Below are positions 58,936-64,000 of a stretch of DNA of 64,000 nucleotides, in pieces. Numbering within the stretch: the first letter of the stretch is position 1; each line of letters opens with the position of its first letter. Position numbers and translations under genes: made by a program. Source of the DNA: Hordeum vulgare subsp. vulgare. Its lineage: Eukaryota; Streptophyta; Magnoliopsida; Poales; Poaceae. Where the stretch lies: NCBI RefSeq assembly GCF_904849725.1, contig NC_058519.1, positions 532,712,316 to 532,776,315 of the forward strand, given 5' to 3'. The notes under the pieces are model-generated. The model did not search any database. It saw nothing but the letters and a program-made list of their open reading frames with translations, and was not told where the DNA came from.

Positions 58936-59655
58936 AGGGGTTTTGGAATGCAACCTTTGTCGATATGGAACTCCGAGTGCTCCTTCAAGATAAATCAAAA
59001 GGCCAAATAACAACAATTGGATGTCCTCGAATGAGCAAAATATGCACATCAACATGCTCACACAAGATGATGATAGACAAAACAAAGTGAACATGCACAA
59101 ACATCCTAGCATCTATCAAGCACTTTGGCGATGACGAAGTCATCTATATATGAGTATATTGACACAGGAGTCAAGTAAGAATACTTGATCATAGATCATA
59201 CTCATCGTTTAAGCACAAGTGAGGTTATCTCTTTTACATAAAGCATTAATGTGTTCATATCCTTAGGAGATGCTTATACTCAAGGTTTAGAGTAAAGCTC
59301 CCCCTTGATATGACATCCCCCCTAAGATGGATAAACTAACCTTGGGTTTTGTTGTAGAAGAATTCAAGTAGGTGAAGTAGTGGTGGATGCTCAATGTTGA
59401 TGAAGATCATCTTGAGTTGGGAGCAATCCTTGTTGTTTCTTACTCTTCTCACCTACATGGGTTAGTCCCAAACACAAGGAACATATGCAAGAATATCTAT
59501 GGACATGGAGTGAAGCACATGTGGGATGATGTCCAAAGATACATTAATTACCTTGTCCCTTGCTTGCCTTTGAGGGAATGTGCGACTCCTTGAAGTAATG
59601 CATATGGTTGAGGTTGATTGCATATAGTTCTTTCCCGAATGAATAAGAGTGAATT
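58936..59655 (-). other. C2 non-coding internal stretch
   Basis: About 0.7 kb without an ORF or pol motif, where an autonomous copia element would have its pol gene. Confidence 0.7.
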
Positions 59656-61862
59656 TCATTGGCGGAGTCCCCCCTCAAGAAATTTATAGTTCTTCCTCTT
59701 GGGGATCCACATCAACTTGATGGGAATCCTTGGAGTTGTGGTAGCACTAGATGAGGTAGTGCTAGTAGTGTCCTTGGCAATCCACTCAACCTTGGCTTGG
59801 GGCTCCTCTTCAAATGAGTCAATCTCCTTTTGAAGCTTTCCCTTGCCGTTGTGTTCTTGTGGTAGAAGGCCATCTTGTGAGCTTGTTCCCTTGGGAGGAG
59901 TAGGATAATACTTCTCCTCTTGAGGAACAAACTTGGGAATGGGATATGGACCTTCTTCCCAAACATCTCCGTTGACGTTGAAGCAGCCAACACCTTGTTC
60001 CTTCCGATGTCCTCCTTTCTTGCGCACAATTTCCTCAAATTGCTTACTTCCAGCAATACTCTTTAAGACACCTCTCTATATAATCCCTTTCAATAAATCG
60101 TTTTCTTTCTCAAGTGTAACTTGGCTAAGAGAATCATTAGGGGAATCAAGAGATCTACTAGCAACAACATAATTAGATTTAACTTTAGCATTGTTGTTAC
60201 TAGATGAAGAAACTTTCTTGCCTTTGTTACTAGTGTTCTTAGGTTTAACTTGTGGAACAAAAGTAGACAAGAGTAGTCATTTGTCTAGATAAGAAGAACT
60301 CCTCTTTCAAAGATCATCATTGATTGCTTTTAGGAACTCATGCTCTTGCTCCAAGTTGAGCTTCTCGAAGTGTAGCTTATCATGAGTTCTTGCAAGCTCT
60401 GTATGATCTTCTAGAGTAGTTTCATGAGCTAACTTAAGAGTATTCAATTCTTTAATTCGTTGTTCTATCTCTTTCTTATCATCGTCATTCGAGATATCTT
60501 GACTAGCATGAATATTAGCAAGTTCATTTTCAGCATTATCTCTAGTCTTATCAAGAAGCAAGTCATCTTCTCCTAATAGTCATCCTCGTCACTATCAAAA
60601 TCAAGATATTCGGGGTGTTATACCTTGGGGCCTTTAGCCATGAAGCAGTTTCCAAACCCCTCATTTGGTGAATCAAATAAGTCGTAGGAGTTGGAGAAAA
60701 TGAGTGCAATGTAGGCAACACCTTCATCTTGACTATAGTCGGAGTCGGAGTGGTAGCTACTCTCGGATTGGTTGTCAGGCTCGAAGCTAGAAACCCATTC
60801 ACCAACATGAGCTTGATGTCTTCTTCTAGAGCTTCTCTTGATGTATTTGTCCTTCTTCTCCGATTCCTTGCCTCTTCGTGAGTTTCTTCGTTCATAACGA
60901 TCTTCTCTACTCCTTATCTCTCTACGAGGTGACTCATCTCTTGAGCTTCATCTTCGAGGTGACTCTTCCCTTCGTTTGTAGGGAGTCGAGCACTCATTGG
61001 AGTAGTGTCCGGGCTTCCCATGGTTCTAGTAGTTTCGGTCACGACTGGACGAACGCTTATCATCATGTCTGGAGCTTGAGCTTCTGTCTTTGCCTCTACT
61101 CTTGTAGAACTTGTTGAATTTTCTTACAATGAGGCTTATCCCTTCATCGGTAACAAGGTTGTCCTTTGAAGTAGCGGGAGAATCACTTGAAGCTTTGTAA
61201 GCATCGCTTGACTTGTTGTGAAACTCATCTTTATCCTTGAGTGACATCTCATGAGCAACAATCCTACCAATGACTTATGTTGTCTTGAGGTCTTTGTAGT
61301 TTGGCATCATTTGGATCAATGTGCACTCGGCGTCGTAATTTCCAACTAGAGCTCTAAGTATCTTCTTGATGATGAATTTGTCGGCCATCTCTTCGCTTCC
61401 TAAGCCGACAATCTCATTCGTGATCAGAGCTAGCCTAGAGTACATTTCAGCGACTCCTTCACCATCCTTCATCTTGAACTTGTCAAGTTGACTTTGAAGC
61501 ACATCCAACTTAGATTCTCTGGCAGAATCAGTACCTTCGTGCATATCAACCAAAGTATCCCAAATTTCTTTTGCATTCTCAAGGAGGTTGATTTTGTTGA
61601 ATTTTTTGGGGCATAGGCAGTTGAAGATTATGTCGCAGGCTTGTGCATTGAATTGCAATAGCTTCAGTTCTTCCATTGTCGCATCACGATCCGGTTCACG
61701 CCCTTCTTCAAAGAAGTCACCTTGCACACCAACATGAATAACAGCCCATAGGGAAGGTTTATAACCAAGAATGTGCATTTTCATCTTATGCTTCCAACTA
61801 GGAAAATTAGTGCCATCGAAGTATGGACCTCTATGCTCATAACTTCCCTCACTAGACGCCAT
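59656..61862 (-). pseudogene. C2 gag and coiled-coil region, upper copy
   Basis: It starts MASSEGSYEHRGPYFDGTNF and aligns with the lower copy. The gag core (61862-61275) is open to an in-frame TAA at 61275, then continues in frame to a TAG at 61026 inside the nucleocapsid knuckle (GHYSNEC kept, first Cys pair lost). An acidic Ser-rich tail follows (60895-60563, best read in a different frame from the open one). Next come a Glu/Lys/Leu-rich coiled-coil stretch (60561-60307) with LEDHTELARTHDKLHFEKLN, a Ser/Lys/Asn-rich part (60270-60076) and a final open piece ending KFLEGGLRQ (59656). In autonomous relatives pol follows here; I see none. Confidence 0.85.
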
Positions 61863-61901
61863 AATCTCCTAGGTTGTGAAACCAATGCAATGGAGACCAA
61901 A

Positions 61902-61913
61902 GCTCTGATACCA
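61902..61913 (-). promoter_or_regulatory. Primer-binding site of upper C2 copy
   Basis: The minus strand reads TGGTATCAGAGC, two bases after the LTR. Confidence 0.92.
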
Positions 61914-61915
61914 AT

Positions 61916-63432
61916 TGTAGGATCAAAAATATGTCTAGAGGGGGTGATTAGACTACTTGACCAATAAAAACTTAGCCTTTTCCCAATTTCAGTTGTGGGA
62001 AAGTTTTAGCAATTATGGCAAGTCAAGTACACCCTACACATGCATATCTAAGAGTATAGCAGCGGAATGTAAAACATGCAAGTGTAAAGTAAAGGGAGTA
62101 AGGTAGGGAGATCAAACGCAAGAGGCTGACACGGCGATTTTTGGCATGGTCCCGATAGGTGGCACTATCGTACGTCCATGTTACTGGAGACCTCAACCCA
62201 CAGAGGGTAATGGCTGTGAGAATCCACGGAGGGCTCCACCCACAAGGGGTCCAAGAAGAAGCGGCCTTGTCTATTCCACCACGGCTTCCGCCCACAGAGG
62301 ACTAGCCTCACTCACGGTAGATCTTCACAAAGTAGGCGATCTCCTTGCCCTTACAAACATCTTGGTTCAACTCCACAACACGAAGTAGGAGGCTCCCAAG
62401 CGACACCTAACCAATCTAGGAGGCACCACCCTCCAAAAGGTAATAGATATGGTAGGACGATGAACTCCTTTCTCTTGTGCTTCCAAAAATAGTCTCCTCA
62501 ACACTTAATCACTCTCTCACAGAATAGGCATTGGTAGGAGAGATTGATTTGGTCGAAAGAAACTTGGGGAGGCTAGAGATCAAGTTTCAAATGGATGGAA
62601 TGCAATATCTTGATCTCAACACATGAGTAGGTGGCTCTTTCTCCGAAAAATGAATCTCGCAATGAAGTGTGTGTTCTGATTGCTTCATGTGCGAATGAGA
62701 GGTTGGTGGAGGGGTATATATAGGCAGCACGCAAAATCCAACCGTTACACCTAAAGTGACCAACTCAGTGACACCAAAGTCATAAACTCGGTGGTACCTA
62801 CTTGCATGAAAGGCAGCAACTTTTGAATCTCAGTGAGACCGATATACACAACTCGGCAGAACTAAAAAGGTGGCTAACGATCAGATGGGCCAACTCGGTG
62901 ACACCGATACCCAAACTCGTAAATTCCGATTTTGTGTATCGAGGCAACAGAATGTTGGTCACCTGAACTTGGTAGCACCGATGCAGAATCGGTTGTACCA
63001 AAATGGTAGGTTTGGCTACGGTTTTGTGTAGGTTGAAAATCGGTAGGGCCCAATCTGAAAACTAGGTGGCATCGATTTTGGATATTAGAATTAGGACACA
63101 AGTGTTATGTGGGAAAATGACTGAGTATTTTTGGTGGCTATCTGTGAGCACTTGAGCAACCCTTTCATTTTGATACCTCACACCCTTTTAATAGTATTCG
63201 CTTTCCTATGGACTCAAAAGTGATTTGTCACAAATATAAAATGAAGAGTCATCTTGCTTGAAGCTTGAGCCAATATTATTCCTTTCTTGCACCAAGGGGC
63301 ATCTCCACATAAACCTTTAGCCAATGCATCTTTTGAACTTTTCTTAAATATACTTGTATAGAATCATTAGTACAATGATGCATATGTTGTGATCAATTAT
63401 CAAAACCGCCTTAGGGGGCAATTGTGCTTTCA
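61916..63432 (-). repeat. C2 5' LTR, 1517 bp
   Basis: Minus strand starts TGAAAGCACAATTGCCCCC and ends ATCCTACA. It carries the TATA box at 62708-62719 and the palindrome array at 62759-63075. Confidence 0.93.
62759..63075. repeat. Palindromic TCGGT..ACCGA motifs in C2 5' LTR
   Basis: The same positions as 45359-45660 in the other LTR, with differences at single motifs: for example CTCGGTGACACCGATAC here against CTCGTTGACATCGATAA there. Confidence 0.7.
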
Positions 63433-63990
63433 GTTTCATACTTGTGTTTCATTAAGTAAATATAACCATATCTACTCATGTCATCGGTGAAGGTGAGAAA
63501 ATAATGATATCCACCGTGCGCCTCAATGCTCATCGGACCGCACAAATCTGTATGTATGATCTCTAATAAGTCACTTGCTCGCTCCATTGTTCCGGAGAAC
63601 GGAGTTTTGGTCATCTTGCCCAAGAGGCATGGTTCACAAGTGTCAAGTGATTCAAAATCAAGTGACTCCAAAAGTCCATTAGCATGGAGTTTATTCATCT
63701 GTTTTACACCAATATGACCTAAGCAGCAGTGCCACAAGACAGTGCTACTATCATTATCAACTCTACATATTTTGGCATCAATATTATGAACATGTGTGTC
63801 CTCACTATCGAGATTCAATAAGAACAAACACCTCACATTGGTGCATGACCATAAAATATATTACTCATATAAATAGAACAACCATTATTTTGTGATTTAA
63901 ATGAGTAACCATCTCTCAATAAACAAGATCTAGCTATAATGTTCATGCTTAACGCACGCACTAAATAACAATTATTCAGGTTCATCACTA
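63433..63990 (-). pseudogene. C1 GAG-preintegrase and integrase fragment
   Basis: The open piece from 63836 reads through LWHCCLGHIGVKQMNKLHAN and CEPCLLGKMTKTPFSG, the HHCC zinc-binding part, then LLEIIHTDLCGPM with the first catalytic Asp and YFLTFTDDMSRYGYIY. It stops at MKHKYETE where C2 begins, so the second Asp and the Glu are missing. Upstream (63840-63990) YLVRALSMNIIARS-type sequence continues in another frame, indicating a frameshift near 63840. Confidence 0.85.
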
Positions 63991-64000
63991 ATCCCGATGG
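63433..64000 (-). mobile_element. C1-type copia element, interrupted by C2, runs off the window
   Basis: The sequence right of the C2 LTR encodes an Angela/BARE-like integrase region, ending abruptly at the C2 insertion point. Confidence 0.85.

Larger units (their letters stand above)
41528..63432 (-). mobile_element. C2: tandem array of pol-less copia (SIRE/Maximus-like) elements
   Basis: Minus orientation: LTR (63432-61916), primer site, gag, coiled-coil regions, a motif array, an extra ORF (split by G4), purine tract (46009-46024), LTR (46008-44516), primer site, gag, then truncation at 41528. The middle LTR again has a purine tract on one side and a primer site on the other. The upper copy is complete from LTR to LTR once G4 is removed (internal about 6.4 kb) and I see no protease, integrase, RT or RNase H in it. 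The insertion flank on the right is gtttc (63433-63437); the left partner is lost. Confidence 0.85.

Noticed and set aside
1..64000. Host genes, tRNA or rRNA genes
   Set aside because: No frame outside the elements shows a host-gene domain or exon pattern, and tRNA-like matches are only the short primer-binding sites.

Overview
This window is plant intergenic DNA made almost wholly of nested LTR retrotransposons. No host gene, tRNA or rRNA gene was seen. Several LTR termini (TGTTGGAAATATGCC of the BARE/Angela type, TGATACGTC of two gypsy families) and the gag/pol lineages point to a large Triticeae genome (wheat, Aegilops, barley or rye). Working labels used below: G1, a Ty3/gypsy Tekay-type chromovirus; G2, a large pol-less gypsy element related to G1; G3, an Athila-like element with gag and protease only; G4, an Athila-like element with full gag-pol; C1, Ty1/copia Angela/BARE type; C2, a Ty1/copia element of the SIRE/Maximus type that lacks pol; L1, a LINE. 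Family labels come from reading motifs, not from a database search.

Layout, left half. 1-10341 is a minus-strand G1 element with a 4154-bp LTR on its right and the last 174 bp of the other LTR at the window edge. It sits in a G2 LTR end (10342-10540). That lies in a plus-strand G1 LTR fragment (10541-12079), which lies in the left LTR of a G3 element (12080-31846, minus). G3 also received a complete G2 element (12829-24444, TSD acttg) and a same-family solo LTR (26455-27983, TSD gtatt). G3 itself sits in the pol gene of a C1 copy, whose 3' end resumes at 31847.

Layout, right half. 31847-41485 is a C1 tandem array in plus orientation: partial internal, full LTR, full-length but decayed internal, truncated LTR. 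A 42-bp patchwork joins it to a C2 copy (41528-44515, minus), which is split by a 5'-truncated LINE (41621-43107, TSD agcatgaa). This C2 copy shares an LTR (44516-46008) with a second C2 copy running to 63432, so C2 is also a tandem array. The second copy carries gag, coiled-coil regions and a roughly 0.68-kb-codon extra ORF, but no visible integrase or RT. A full G4 element (47095-56580, TSD gggac) is inserted inside that extra ORF. At 63433 the C2 array abuts the integrase of another C1 element (minus).

How the parts relate. Three element types here lack pol (G2, G3, C2) and must have depended on enzymes supplied in trans; G1 and G4 show what the matching autonomous relatives look like. Every long polyprotein is broken by stops or frameshifts. 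The most unusual signals are a GC-rich hairpin recurring in two LTR families and one internal region with arms that change together, the extra ORFs in G1, G4 and C2, and the palindromic TCGGT..ACCGA arrays of C2.
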